A stretch of DNA of 64,000 nt, from the NCBI GenBank assembly GCA_014871385.1, contig CM026425.1, positions 17,936,637 through 18,000,636 of the forward strand, in the 5' to 3' direction. The stretch comes from Ceratodon purpureus. Its lineage: Eukaryota > Streptophyta > Bryopsida > Pseudoditrichales > Ditrichaceae. Position numbers and translations under genes: made by a program. The notes under the pieces are model-generated. The model made no database searches. It worked only from the letters and a program-made list of their open reading frames with translations, and had not been told where the DNA came from. Positions 47,481-60,977 of the stretch are shown here, one piece after another; position 1 is the first letter of the stretch; each line of letters starts with the position of its first letter.

Positions 47481-47529
47481 CCGGTCATTTCACCCGGGGT
47501 GGTTGACGGGTATCGACCCTCCCGAGCCT

Positions 47530-47815
47530 CGCGCTGGAGTAGATAATGATCGGTCGGAGGCCGGTTCCGGGGCGGAATGTGTCGTGCGGGAGTCCTCGTT
47601 GGCGAGATAATGGAGTGATTATGGTGGAATTCGGGGTCGTGGTGATTTGGGTTCTTGTTGGAACAGTCGGCTCGATGGGGTGGGGTACATGCCCGGTTGA
47701 TGACTGGTGGGTGGGTTTTGACACCCGGTGCGGGTGGTGGGGATAATGATGGGGCGGAGGGGGGTTCCGGGGCGGAATGTGTCGTGGAGGGGTCCGTGTT
47801 GGCGAGATAATGGGG
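47530..47815. repeat. 200-bp-period tandem duplication in a GC-rich island
   Basis: GATAATGATCGGTCGGAGG at 47542 is matched at 47742 by GATAATGATGGGGCGGAGG. Both copies continue through GGTTCCGGGGCGGAATGTGT and TTGGCGAGATAATGG, and similarity extends weakly further. The period is exactly 200 bp. The tract is strongly GC-rich inside an otherwise AT-rich block. Long proline-rich minus-strand frames across it are a by-product of composition and repetition. Confidence 0.8.
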
Positions 47816-48164
47816 GAAGGGGAGGGGGTTGTTCTGGGTGGAACTGGGGATCTGACAGGCCACACTGCTGATTGCCGTGGCAGGGGGGGTGACCGTTCTT
47901 GGCGTAACAGTCGCCTCGGGGGGGTCACGTGGCGGGGCGTTGTGGAAGGTTCCGGGGCGGGGGCAAGTTGGGCAGCGGAGGGGGCCAATCATCTTGGGTT
48001 TGCAGATAAACAATCCATTCGTCTGGGCATTATTATTTTTTTTGCTGTTAACTGAGTAGGTAATAGGGCCCCAACTGTGGAGGGTTTGAAATTTAGGGCC
48101 GTGTGGGTCGGCGCCCCACAAATGTTTCATGTTATGCATTTTGGAATTTTTTCTCAGGTTCTGA

Positions 48165-49300
48165 TTAAGGTAAACCAGCCCATGACCACCGCAATTGAAG
48201 AATGCAACCTCTTGCAATTATTGTGTGGAATATGAAATGTTTTTTTTTTTTTGAAAAATAAATGGGATTGGAAAATTCATGCAACTAGATTCATCATTTT
48301 TTAATAAAAATTGAATTGATTATCAATTTTTAAAGATTAGTGGAACAAGAACCCCCATAAACACCACTACATTAGCCCACTATCCACCTAAGCTACTATC
48401 AACCACTACTATTTATTGTATACAAAATCAATTTAATGCCATTCAAATACCACCCTGCACCAAACCTGTTACGGCTACCTGTTTTTTGAGGGGATTTAAA
48501 ACATTGGCACCAAATCCACCAAATTTCGGCTCATTGGAGGCACTTCTGCACATGTTGTCACCAATGACTTGAATTTGGTGGTTAAGGAATGTGTTTTTGG
48601 CTGGTGTAGGCATTTCTGCAGTTGAGGCTCATTATTGAACATAAATAAGTAGCACCTAATTATAGATTCTTTGGTTGAAATTACAAAATACTAGTTGAAT
48701 TTATCCAATATAGGAAAAAAAATCTTTTTAGCATTGATTGGTCCAAAATGGATGACTTAAGGTGTGATCAATCAACCATGTCCTATGACCAGATGATTTA
48801 AAAAAGATCCAATTGACACACTGAAAATTCCGTAAAACTCTCCATTTGGTGGCGCTCATGCGTAATTGATGGGCATGTGATAATTTACCTTATTAGTGTA
48901 GACCGTATTGATTTGGAACATTGGATTGTCTTGTAAGTACAATATTTATTCATCTTCCATATTTATTTACGTATTTAAATACCGTTTGTAATATGATAGA
49001 CCACAGATTTTGTATCATTAACAAAAAAATCTAAAAAATTATTAATAATATCAATAATATTATTAATTATAGCTATAATTACCCTTGTTCAATAATTAAG
49101 CTTTCATGAAATTCAAATTTATCCAAAAAGTTCATTTTGAATTTTGAATCTAATAACTATTTAACAATTTAGATGTTAAAGTAATTCAATATTTTTTTAC
49201 ACGGTTTTATTATTTTACATAGAATATTTCTTTTAAAATATTGAATTTCTTAGAAATTGAAAAATCACTTTATTTTTTTATAGAATATCAAATTTGAATC
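48165..49300 (+). repeat. Decayed AT-rich repeat, copy 1 (partner at about 57790-58400)
   Basis: Ordered matches to the right-hand copy include ACCAGCCCATGACCACCGC versus ACCAGCCTATGACCGCCAT, then GATGCAACC-type segments (AATGCAACCTCTTGCAA versus GATGCAACCTTTTGCAA), then GACTTGAATTTGGT followed by a diverged AT-rich stretch. Differences are mostly C to T or G to A. No coding frame survives. The outer limits are approximate. Confidence 0.55.
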
Positions 49301-52300
49301 TAGAACTACATAGTCCATTTAAAAGACTTTAATGTATACAAAAAGCCTTATGACTAATAAAAACTAGGGCTACGCAATGCTATGCATAACTATTGACAAA
49401 AATCATAATCTATCATGTCTTTTGATACAATCCCCATATTTTTTAATTTGAATATAAATTAAAATATTTCACAATGAAGTGTTTGTTGCGGCTCTCGCTA
49501 AAGAAGTATGAAGTCTCACATTTAGGAAGTAAATAAATAGATGTATATTTAGAAAGTTGCAAGTGAGGCTAGGTTGACGACAATTACGACCACGACCATG
49601 CCGACGCCTTCAAATTCCCTTTGTGATTTTCTTGTGTAAAAACCCTCTCCGAGTACATCATCGACGAAATTAAAGTAAAGTTAGAAACAAAGTTACTCGT
49701 TTTTTGAATGATGATTTGGGGTATGTAAATTCAAAAATTGCTCGAGGAACACTTTGTGAAAAAAATTCCAAAAAAATCAAAACTAGTAAGTAAGAAATGA
49801 AAGGTGTTCATATAAAAATAAAATAAAATAAAATATACACAAAAAAGTAATGAAGTTGGGCTTTGTTTTTGCTTTTATAATATATCAATTGATTTTTAAA
49901 TATTGTTTAAAATATTTTTTGCAATAACTTTTTGAATAGCCATCTATATAATCTATACAACCTTTCAAACAACTTTTCAAGTTTCCAATTTCAATTTCAA
50001 TATCTTTTTTTCTTTTCACAACCATATAGAATCAATATTACCAAATGACATAACGACAACGTTCACGACACTGATTTTCTTTCATGTTTTTTTGGGATAA
50101 AACCCTCTCCGAGTTATTCGTCAAAGGAAATATATAGTCAAATAAAAATTAAAAAAATTAAAAAATTATGACTAATATGTTTAATTCTCTTATTTGATAA
50201 AACTATTTAAAAATTGTAAAACCTTGCCATTGCAAAAATACCTTTACAAAGGAGATGTGTAAATTTGTTTACTATGTGAATTTATAACGGGTGATAAAAC
50301 CGATTATGTGATAATACTAAATGCACACCATGTGAGTGTTAATCACTTAGTATCTAGTAATCGAACTTCTAAATTCTTTCTACTCTAATTTATAGAAAAT
50401 TGTTGGGCCAACATACTTTGGTTTTCCATGAAATAAAATATTTTTCACAACCAAATTTAATTTTCCCTGGAATCTATGTAGATTTATCAGATATTAGATG
50501 CAATAAAGGGATTTAGCAATTCAATCTTAAGAAAATAACACTGTAAACTGTTTTGGTTTCCAACGAGCTTGACGAATCAACAGTCTCATTGAAGATCAAG
50601 TTATTTACTTGTACATCAAATAGTAAGGATTGTAGAGTGGTTTTGGAATATTTTTTAAGTGAGCCTGCTACGTAGATTCAGGAGTTATACATGTATGATT
50701 TCACAAGTTTCAATCAAGAAGTTACTTTGCATCACAAGTAAGGATAAATTGCTAGGTAATTACAGATGCAACTACGGTGATAAAATCATTATTGCTTTTT
50801 ATAAAAAACCATATATTATCTGGAAACTTGGTTATACTTTCCTCTTATAGCCCAGAAATTTGACCAGTTTATGCTTGGATTCTAATTTTGAAAATGGCCT
50901 TTAACCCCATTTAATGGTGTAATAGAGTGGTTACCACCAGTCTGCAATCTACTCCAACGCTGATTCTTACACTTCCAAAACTAAAATGGCCTCACTTTGC
51001 TATGGAATAAACTCACCATTTGCTTCAAAAAAACCAAAAATAAAAAAATAAAAAATAAATTTAAAAAAGAAAAGAAAAAGGCCATACATTGCTCAAAGTG
51101 TATTCAAATCAAGAAAACAAGGCACCAATCTTACAGCTCTTGTCATGCAATTTTCTAAGGTCTAAAGAACTACACCATAGGTTGAAGAAGATATGAGCTT
51201 CTAAATGTTATAACTCCATAAATTTATATCTTCTTCATATCATTCTTGAATTTTTTGAGTGAGGCATACATCTTGTAGCCCTAGTTTAGTCATTTATGTG
51301 ACAACCTAAGAATCATCACCACCTATGTGAAGAAAGAGAAGAGTTTTTAAAATCAAAACTTATATTATTCACATGTTACTCAAAACTTACTGAAATCTTA
51401 GTTGTGATATATACATCTTGTAGTGCTCGGCGAGATCTTTCTAATGAGCATAAGAGCAAATGTCAAAACCAAGTACTAAATAATATATGGACAATTAGAA
51501 GTGCGGAATGAAAATTCATGTGTTTCCAACAATGGGAGCCTCTAGAGTTGTCTTAAAATAAAAGCACCCAAAACTGCCATTATTCTAAAATCCTTTAGAT
51601 GGAGTACATTAGTTCATTTTAGGGTGGAAATGTAGGTAACCAGTTCATCCTTTATTTATTGTGACCTAAAAATTAAACAATGTAATAAATACTCATATTT
51701 CAACCCTGAAATGAGCTAATATAGTACATTTGAGAAATTTTAGAACAACGGTGATTTTAGAGCAAAATCCTACCTTATACGTACCAAAACCCTGGGTTAC
51801 TTAACTTTTTAGGATGAGCTTCCTCAAGTGAATGCAACATGTGATAATCGATGATTCCTCGCATCAATAAACTTATAAGTTAACTGAATCAAGCAGCTTT
51901 GTCATTGGCAAAGCATGACTCCGATATGTGCCACTTGGCACTGTTAATGAGGGCCACAATAGACCAGGCTCATGGAAATATTTTTTTTAAATTTTTTTTA
52001 AATTTTTTGAGTAATTTTAATTTTGCAAATAGTCACTCAGGGAAAAAGGACTCCACATGTTTGTAAGTTGCCAAGGTTCAGTGTGATGTAAGTGAAGGAC
52101 ACACTTTACCAGTGTCTTCATATCTACCATTGCCGTAAAGAAGGTCTTCTTTGTAAAATTGCTAGGGGCACCAACAAGTTGTGGATGGATGACTTTATAA
52201 ATTGCGATCATGGCATGATATTAGCATAGGATGCCCATCCAATATTTTGAATAAGATCTCAATATTGAGAGACAAGATGTTAATGAGTGTTGTGAAATGT

Positions 52301-54501
52301 AAGAAGTATTGGATTGAGGAATTGGAATTTGTTGGGCCCATGTTGGAAATTGTTATGTTGCAACATTGGAATGTAGCATAAATACATTATATTAGTCAAG
52401 AATTTAAGGAAATCACTCATGTCTTGGAATTGATATTTTCAATTGGACCTCATAAATGGAAATTTTCATGAGGTCGTCATAATATTGGGTCGGAGTTCAA
52501 AGAACAAAAATTCACTTTTGCCAATTCCAACTAGATTTTTCACTCACAAATGAAACATGAGCTCCAACCCAAAAAAAATTAGGGTCAAATCCAAAAGCTA
52601 GGTACAAAGACTATCTACCCATAAACTATCTACCCATAAGAATTCTTTTGTTTTCTTGGGCTCCAACCAACATTTTTTTGGGGTGTAAACAAGCCCTTTT
52701 TATCAACAAATTTGACCTGTATTCATTCAGATCTCCTTTATTTGCCATGATCTCAAATGTAGATGTCAGACTTGGGCCAGCATGTAAAAGTTGTTCAGTG
52801 TGGATCAGGAAGAACTCGCATAAAGGAAAAAGATGTTACAAATTTGTACCTGCAAACACAGGATCAGTACTGGACAGACTCAAGTTGCTAACTAAGGTCA
52901 TTGTTACCAGTTTTGAGATTGAACTTGATTTTGTGTGATCTCATGCGATTGCAAGCTCTGTACATAAATTTGAATTTTGCTCTTCAGATTACAAATAATC
53001 CCTAAAGGGAGTTTCTAACTAATACCTGCAGAAATTGAAAGAAACTTACAATGTGATTCGAATTGCATCAGAATAAGGCAGCATCACAAGAAAACGATGA
53101 AATCAGAGCCCCTCTAAGGTTAGGCAAGCATAGAGAACATGAACAAAAAAATTCAATTTTTGGGAAAAATATTGATTTTTTTGTGAATTTTCAAAGGTAA
53201 TCCTTAAAGTTGAAAGGCCTCAAAACTGCCAAAAATCCTCAAAACTAGACTCTTTCAATACAAGGTGTACTTTTTCAAGTTTTGATGTATTTTTGGGGGA
53301 ATAACCGTGGGATATAGTATCTTACTTGTACAGTCTCCTACAACAAAGGTAAGTGATGCCTTTTTGAGGCATTCAAATATTTGTATATAACATACAATAA
53401 AATCAGTCCATGTTATCTTCCAAAATTATCACTCAATTTGTAGCTAATGCCAATCAAGCATTCCAAGTTTCAATTTCAAAAAAGTAAATTTCTAATTCTT
53501 ATTGGATTTTTAAGGCCAATTTTAATGAATTTACAATATATTTTATTGAAATTAATTGATGATGACTTCTTAAAATTTGATTGCAAAGATATGTAAAGAA
53601 CATACATACACACATCTTTTGCATTGAAAATCACTCCATTGAGTAACAAAGTACTCATCTATGAAGAATTCAATGAAAAGTTATTATGCAAATAATTTTG
53701 TAAAATAGATATTTCTTTATTGTAATTAGATTTTGGAATTTTCTCCTCACATGGGAATTAACCCCTAACTATCCTTAAAACCCAAAATGGGTTTTTGCAA
53801 TTTCGGATAGTCTAGATGGGGAGGTTAAAAGTAATATTTTTTTTCAAGATTTTTATTGGATGATCCCTTTATGGTATGTTCTATGTAGTAAAAAATTTGA
53901 AGCCAAATTCCAATTTTAGAACCTTCATCTAGAAATTTTAGGATTCAAATCTAAATGGGGAGTCTAAAATTAGGTATTTTTTTAAATAAAAAAAATTGAA
54001 ATATGTTCATAACCAAATCACTACTCAAATTCCATAGTGACCCTAGTCCAAAAGTTTACCAATTTTACAAGGGCAGCCTTCAAAACTTACAAAGACAAGC
54101 TTCAAAGTTTTTAGTAATTTTTGAATTTTTCCTTTAAAAATTTGTCAAAATTTGAGATTTTTGTATTTTTAAATTTTTTTTCTTCTAAAAATCACATATT
54201 TATAAAGGTACATACTCATCGTTCACTTTTACTTTAGCTCACAAACTATTTTTGTAATGCATGTTTTACTATTTTGTCAATTTTATACCTTCTTATAGAA
54301 AATAATATGCATGAAGTTCTAAAAAGCGTTTTGAGTCCCTAAAATTTTGCATGAGCATACCTAACCTAGTTAGCTATATGGAAAAAAATGTGACCAAAAT
54401 GTTTGAAGTAATAATCATTAAGTCTCTCTTTGGCCCATTTGCACCATGCCTCTCACCCAAGGCCCATCTTATTGTTTGTGAGATCATAATGTTTAAAGTT
54501 G

Positions 54502-54592
<91 letters not shown>

Positions 54593-57000
54593 TTTTCCCC
54601 TTGTTGCAAAATGGGTTTCGAGTGTTTCGTGAGCCAAAAAAACCAATTCCAAAAGTAAATTTGATATGAGGCTCTTTAAATTCTTGTTCCTGGGCGTGTT
54701 AGGAATATGTCCATGCACTTTTTCTTTCCCTCATACAATCTACAAAACGTAAAGAAATGCTTGATTTTTGACATAGAAGTATGCTCAAATTCAAAAACAA
54801 AAGCCGGTCTATGATAGTAAAAAAGGCATGTATAGAAACATTGGATTGAAATCCAAGCAGTGAGATGATGCCTTCAAAAGTTATTTACATATGGAAAAAA
54901 AATTGAAAAAAGTAAAATCTTAATTTTTAGTGAATTTTTGAAGTTTATGTGATCTAATTAATTTTGAGCAGATTTTGTGCATACACTGCAGTTTTGGGCA
55001 GATTTCAGCATGCCCCAATAGTGTTTTTAAACTTTGATTGCAAAAATCTCATAAAGTATGAGGAATTTTGAAGCATAAGTAGTCTTGTTAGAAAGATATG
55101 GTAATTGTCAATAATGTGCCAAAATTACAATTTCATCCTTAAAAATTGACTTATGGAGAGCCTGACTAGAACCCTAAATTATACCATTTTTGTTGAGTTG
55201 ATGCTTTAGGAATTAAACTCTAGAGTTGCCAATAACTTCCGGTAAGTGCTTATAAGATCCGCCACTTGTAGACCATGAAAAACATGAGTGTTCAACTATT
55301 AGTTGGTTATTGGAAAGGCACTGACAGTGATAATGAGGGGTCAGAAAAAGGTGCCATTATGAATTGTTAACTAAAGGTCTAAAACAGACACTCATTGGTT
55401 ATGTACAATTATTGGCAACTTTACCTTAGTGGCTTGTCCAGCTACTGGTAGGCCAAATTTTATGAAAATGACCACTTCAAATTTCAACCGAGTTTGAATC
55501 CCGATTGTATACCCTAACGCCTTCCATGCTACATTGTAGCTAGATTGTGCACCTCCAAATGAAAATAAATATTTTGGAACAAATAAGATTCATTTTTCAA
55601 AATTGAGTTTATTCGTTTTTGTGCTTATAAACAAAACACCACTAAAAGTATAATAAAACGACTTTATAATAGCTAAATATTATTTAAAATGATGTAACCT
55701 ACTTTTATTATTCTACCCTTAGAATTTCCGTAATTTTACTTTAAAAAAATAGAATGAATTTCAGACAAACCACCCAACCTTGCTCCGGGCCGGTGGGGTC
55801 AAAATTTAAAAATTGCTGTGGTCCTGGAGCCCATGTAGGCTATATAGCAGGGCAAGGCTGCCAATGCTGGTAACTTATTTGATGCCAAAAATTGACTTGA
55901 GTTTTCTAGCTTTTAGAATCTTTTTACGGTGGAAGAGATGTGCAGACATGATGATGCATGATTTATCCAACCCCGAAATACCTACTGCAGTTACATACAA
56001 CCCCTGGGTGAACAAGTAATCACGGGGATCATGTACGACTTGCCCGAGGGAGACTTTCTCTCAAATGTCCATACCATTGTTGATCATATGAAATGCAAGG
56101 ATTGCTCGTTGGGTAATGTCATTGTACTCCATTCATAGCTCCCTATGGAATGTAAGGAACAGAACAAGTATACAGTGAAGCCGTCGTGGTTATGAGAACT
56201 CTAGCCATGATGACTTCAGCAGAGGTGTGTTCCAGTTCTGGTACCCTTCCTGAGCATTCAGCATGTAAGGTAGGGATTGCCAAGGGCAACAATAAGAGGA
56301 ACAAGAGTGGTCTTGCTCGACAAGGAATTCTAGGTTTTAAAAAACCAAATCATACCCTTCATACAAGAAGTACTGGTTGTTGTCCTAAATTAACCTAGCC
56401 ACAGCAGAACCATTCCTTTGACCTCCTCTAAACCACCACATGGTGAATCCAATCCCACTTGCGATGATGCCTTTCCTTCATCGCCGTTTGCTTCTTTGGC
56501 ACCTCCTACTTATTCAGGAGCAAAATCCAGGAATTCTAGGTTTGAAAACTAGAAGATTAAGAATTGGTATGAGATTTCTATTGCACTTTGAAATGTTGTA
56601 TAAAATTGACAAATGTGGATTACATATTTTTTTCATTCTTCTTGGAAGCCTATTTTTAATGCTATCATATTCATAATAATATAACATTGCTAAAATAGGC
56701 TAGAATACTTAATTTGGTGATTCTAGAACAATTATCGTTAACCTTGTCAGAATCATGGATGCCAATTTTTATTCTGACCCAACAGAAAATAGCAGATTAC
56801 TCAATCAAATGAATTTTAAAATAAAGTAAGCGAGCATATTGCACATGTCCATTAGTGCACACTGCCAGCAGAGTTACCATACATGCGCATTTAGGTTTTA
56901 CAACATCACACTACTGCTAAAACATCTTCCATTGGTCAAAAAACATTTGTTTAAAATTCCAAGTTATGGTCCAACCTAACCATATTTTGTAACCAAGTTA
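49301..57000. other. Very AT-rich gene-poor spacer
   Basis: No gene could be supported. The interval is dominated by A/T runs, with a (TA)43 microsatellite at 54506-54591 and a short 15-bp tandem duplication (ACTATCTACCCATAA) at 52610-52639. Short frames near 52648 and 55813 start at non-ATG codons or lack any family signal. It looks like decayed, probably methylated repeat DNA. Confidence 0.6.
54506..54591. repeat. (TA)43 microsatellite
   Basis: This is an uninterrupted run of TA dinucleotides, about 86 bp. It opens matching meaningless Tyr-Ile frames on both strands. Confidence 0.97.
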
Positions 57001-57417
57001 CCAACACTATCAGCCAATTGCCATGTAGCAACTATAATTTAGACATACAAACCACGCGGCCAAATAATGGACGCGGTCATAGGCCCCACAAGCCAGCCAA
57101 AAACAAATATACTCATTCATCCACAAAATGACGGGAAAGGGAGCATTCAGACACACCAAAGCGTGGCCACGGCGCCGCGCCTGATCTAACCCACTGCAGG
57201 GCCCGACCTCTCTTCTGGATAGGTCGGTACATGAGAGGGACAGTACCTGGTTGCCCAGGAACCTCCCAAGCGCGACTCGGGCACTGCAGATGGGCAGGTA
57301 CCTTGGCTGCTGGGCTGCTTCACCGTTTGACCACGTCACGGGACAGGGGCTGCGTCAGCAGTGGTTTTCCAATGAAAGTTATCGCCTGGAGTTTCGTTGC
57401 TCAATAAGTTTGGGTGT

Positions 57418-57452
57418 CCTGCCCGATGCCCTGCCCGATGCCCTGCCCGGTG
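57418..57452 (+). repeat. 12-bp tandem repeat, about three copies
   Basis: CCTGCCCGATGC is repeated at 57418 and 57430, with a partial third copy at 57442 (CCTGCCCGG). It lies within a GC-rich island at about 57120-57480, upstream of the dispersed repeat. Confidence 0.85.
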
Positions 57453-57605
57453 TGGACTTTCGGGGCTTGGTGAGATTGTGATTTCGAATGAGTGAATTTT
57501 CTACAGTGTGTGTGGTTTGATGGATGGATGAATGAATCTGACGTGATTGTGATTTTTGCAGTGGATTCAATGCGCTTTGAGGATTGAAATGCCGGTTGAA
57601 GGTGT

Positions 57606-57796
57606 GGATTAAACCGGTAGTCCCCCCTGCAGTCCCGAGGTTACCTCCCGCTTTCTAACTTCAGTGTCAAAATATCTGGAACTACTGTTCTAATTCGTTG
57701 AGACCTCCGAGAGAGGTGGAGAGGCCTCACAGGATTAGGGTTCAAATGGTGAAGAGCCTGTCCCCGCTTTATATACCCGGAAACCCAGTTTAAGGT
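57606..57796 (-). repeat. Dispersed repeat, copy 2, with TATA-like site on the minus strand
   Basis: This is the partner of 34168-34350. On the minus strand it carries GGGTATATAAAGCGGGGACA, a good TATA box context, followed by GCTCTTCACCATTTGAACCC. Such a layout resembles the promoter and transcription start of an LTR. Beyond its left end on that strand, the sequence runs into the decayed AT-rich repeat. No primer-binding site or gag/pol frame is visible, so the element type is open. Confidence 0.65.
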
Positions 57797-58400
57797 GTGA
57801 ACCAGCCTATGACCGCCATAATAAAGAATGCAAAAAAAATAAGGTTTGTCTTCTAAAATTTTGATTATTGCATTATTATTTTTTAGATAGATTAAATACA
57901 ATAGCCTTGGATGTATTAAAAAATATATATCACATTAAAAAATTCTCATTCTAATTTTTTTATTTTTTTATTTTTATTTTTTTCTCATATTGCTTTTGTT
58001 TTGGAGTTATTTATGAACAAGTGTGCTATGGACGTACGGTGTAAGGGATGCAACCTTTTGCAAGTATTGAATGAAATATATAGTATTTCTTTATGGAAGA
58101 CAATAAAATTTGAAGATTAATGCAATTTAACTCATATTTTGTGATAAAGTATTTCAGTTCTATTCAAATTCTACCATCTATTATCCCTATTATAACCACA
58201 TGTTTTATCTTAAAAATAATTAAGAGTATTGAGTTGTCTCTCATCACCACCAACATTTCACATAAATTTGTTTCAAATTTAGCCCAAACTATAACTCTTT
58301 GCATTCATTACTAATAAGGACTTGAATTTGGTAAATAATGAATTATTTTTTGCAATTATAGGTATTTTTAGCTCGTTCTTATGTGTAAGTGGTGTTTGAT
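57797..58400 (+). repeat. Decayed AT-rich repeat, copy 2
   Basis: This is the partner of 48165 onwards; the shared segments are listed there. This copy is richer in A and T than the other and carries an extra stretch of about 200 bp after position 57830. It follows directly on the dispersed repeat at 57606-57796, suggesting that both are parts of one old element. Confidence 0.5.
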
Positions 58401-60977
58401 ATGACTATTTACCTTAAATTTAATGTGAATAAAAAATTTAAATCAATTGCATCAAACAAATTTTAATAGAAGCTTAGAATGAAATAAAAAAAATTCAATT
58501 ATTTTTTCTTCAAAATTTTGTAGTGATCATATTATTCATTTCTTTGAAAAAAATAAATTTAATATATTAGTAGTTGAATCAATGGATCAACCACTACATT
58601 CACCTTGATAGTTAACTTGTTAAGTAGTATAGTTAAAAAGAAGTAAGGTATTACAACATGCATTATTTTGTACCAGATGCATTGTTTGAATTCAAAATAG
58701 CAGTATGAAATTAAATATCACATAATATATTTATATTAAATCTAATATTATATATGATTTATTTTTTAATTTCTAAAATTTCCATGATTTAAAAGGAAAC
58801 AAAACTTCATTATAGATTATAAAATGTATAGATTGATCTATATAACATATAAATTTATATAATTTATTAATGTACTAGACAATTTTGCATTGACTATATG
58901 AAAAATGCAAAATTTAAAGTGATATATTAATGTTAAAAAATTACATGATAAAAAAAAAATTTGATATAATTCAAAAATGTAGATTGACTCATATTACATA
59001 ATACATATAACTATACAAAATTTTATTTTGTAAAAGAATACATGGAGAAAATCTAATTTTTTTTGAAGGATGCACAAATAACCTTTTAAATACTAAGTAA
59101 AATGTTGCATGCTTTAAAGACAAATTTCAAATGGATTCAAAATTTTAAGGTAGAATTAGCTTATGATTAATGAATAGATTAATGTGTAGTTGGACATAAT
59201 TAGATATCATTTAAATTTATTGAAGAGTAAAATGATTGTGTTTTTTATGTTGCAAAATATTTAAAATAAAATCATATAAATTATAAGTTTTTCCCTCTTT
59301 TCTAATTTTAAATCTAATGCTAGTAACTTACAGTGAAAAAAATAAAATATTGCATCTAAATTTTCTTTGAAGAATGTTACTACAAGCTATTAGCAACTTG
59401 AAAAAAAAATGCATTAAATTAAACAATGCCTAGTATTTTGAAATTTTAAACCTTGTATGTCCAATTTTTATTTTATTTTAATAATAGTGTTTAAATATTA
59501 AAAAAATCAAACTGCACGTGGTCTAATCTATTTCAATCTTTTTATTGTATCAATGTACAATCCTTCAAATATTAAATACAAATCCTTGGATATAGAGAAA
59601 TCTTGACACAAGGTAAATAGTGATTAGAAAAACATTGAACTTAAAAAGTCTAAATAATGGTATAAAGTAAGAATGGTTTTGACACTTCATGGAATTAACA
59701 ACAATTAGTCATAAGTTTGAATAAATCTATAACTAATTTATATTATACTATCAAATATCTATTGTGATATATCTTCTTTTTTTATTATATAATAGTTCAT
59801 ACTTTAATTTATTTTAAGCTAAACGTCATTGATGCCGCTATTAACCTACAAAAATATATTACAACTATGTAATAAATATATTCTAAAAAATCTTACATAT
59901 ACTATAGATTTTTTTTCATCATTATTCCATATACTAAGAATATCTTCATTTAAAAATATTAACTAGAAATAAAACAACTTAATAGTTTTCTCATCAAAAT
60001 AATATTAATTTGTCTTTGAATTTTGTAGTCTCTAAAGTGAAGAATATTTAGATTTGCCATCCAAAAAAATGAATTTCTTTGAATTTAGTATTTGTCTACC
60101 CTTCTATTTAGAAAGGACAAAATTCATGATATTTTAGAATAACTCTTGTAATTTTGAAATATAATGAAGCTAAATCACTTAATGAAAAATTTATAATTTG
60201 AATGAATTGTCTATCAAAACTAGACAATACCATTGTGGATTCTACATACAAAATCAACATCACTGATTCACTGTAAGGTATAACTATGTCTTACTTGTTT
60301 TGTTACTGGGCCTATTATTCTATTTAAAGACCACGTGAACATAACTCTTCCTCAAAGTTATGAACTACGACCAGTGTCAAGTACCGCAAACGTTTCACCG
60401 ATGAGAGGTGACGGTATGGAAACTGGAGAGCCTGGCAAAAACTCATGTTCATCACATTCATAATGACAACGGTGAAGACTCAAGTTGAGATCGAGGTGTT
60501 GCATTCATGAATACAGAAAAGCAAATCGCTTTTATGGGTGAGAACATTACACAGTGAGAGACTCTCGAGTCAGCTCACAAGAAGGGCATGTTATCTCTTC
60601 GGCAATCATCGTCAGCCCAGTACGGGATTAACAATGACAATGTTTCTGCAGATGCAGATGTACAAACCAAAAAAAGTCAGACCAGCAGTAAGAAATGCTG
60701 TGTAAGGACCACTATTACACATAGAACCATCTTCCAAAGCCTCTGGGAGGGCAAATTGCACAGAGTTTTACTCTGAAAACTCTGTACGAATCCTTTAGAG
60801 CCATAGAGAAATCCAATTGCCTTTTCTGATCGCGGTATGAGCTTTCATTTGAGTCCGGAAGACATAACTTGACTAGGCTCGCTTCCGAGGGTAATTATAT
60901 CTACATGTGAACCGAGATGTGAGCTCTCCGAGCAGACCTTTTCCCTTACATCGAAAAGCCTTAAAGCCTTTACGACA
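58401..60977. other. AT-rich spacer and 3' flank of the right-edge gene
   Basis: Up to about 60300 the sequence is extremely AT-rich with no coding signal. From about 60300 to 60977 composition becomes normal; this is probably the 3' untranslated region and flank of the minus-strand gene ending at 60978. Confidence 0.55.

Noticed and set aside
47312-48217. 301-codon minus-strand frame as a protein
   Set aside because: Low-complexity Pro/Thr/Arg composition generated by the GC-rich 200-bp repeat; an overlapping frame is equally open.
54351-54718. Tyr-Ile repeat proteins on both strands
   Set aside because: Translation of the (TA)43 microsatellite.
55800-56500. Possible retrotransposon polyprotein remnant
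   Set aside because: Short conceptual stretches only, with several stops and no catalytic motif of integrase or reverse transcriptase.
57010-57339. 109-codon minus-strand frame in the GC-rich island
   Set aside because: No recognised family and no supported splice partner; it is described only as an island of unknown origin.
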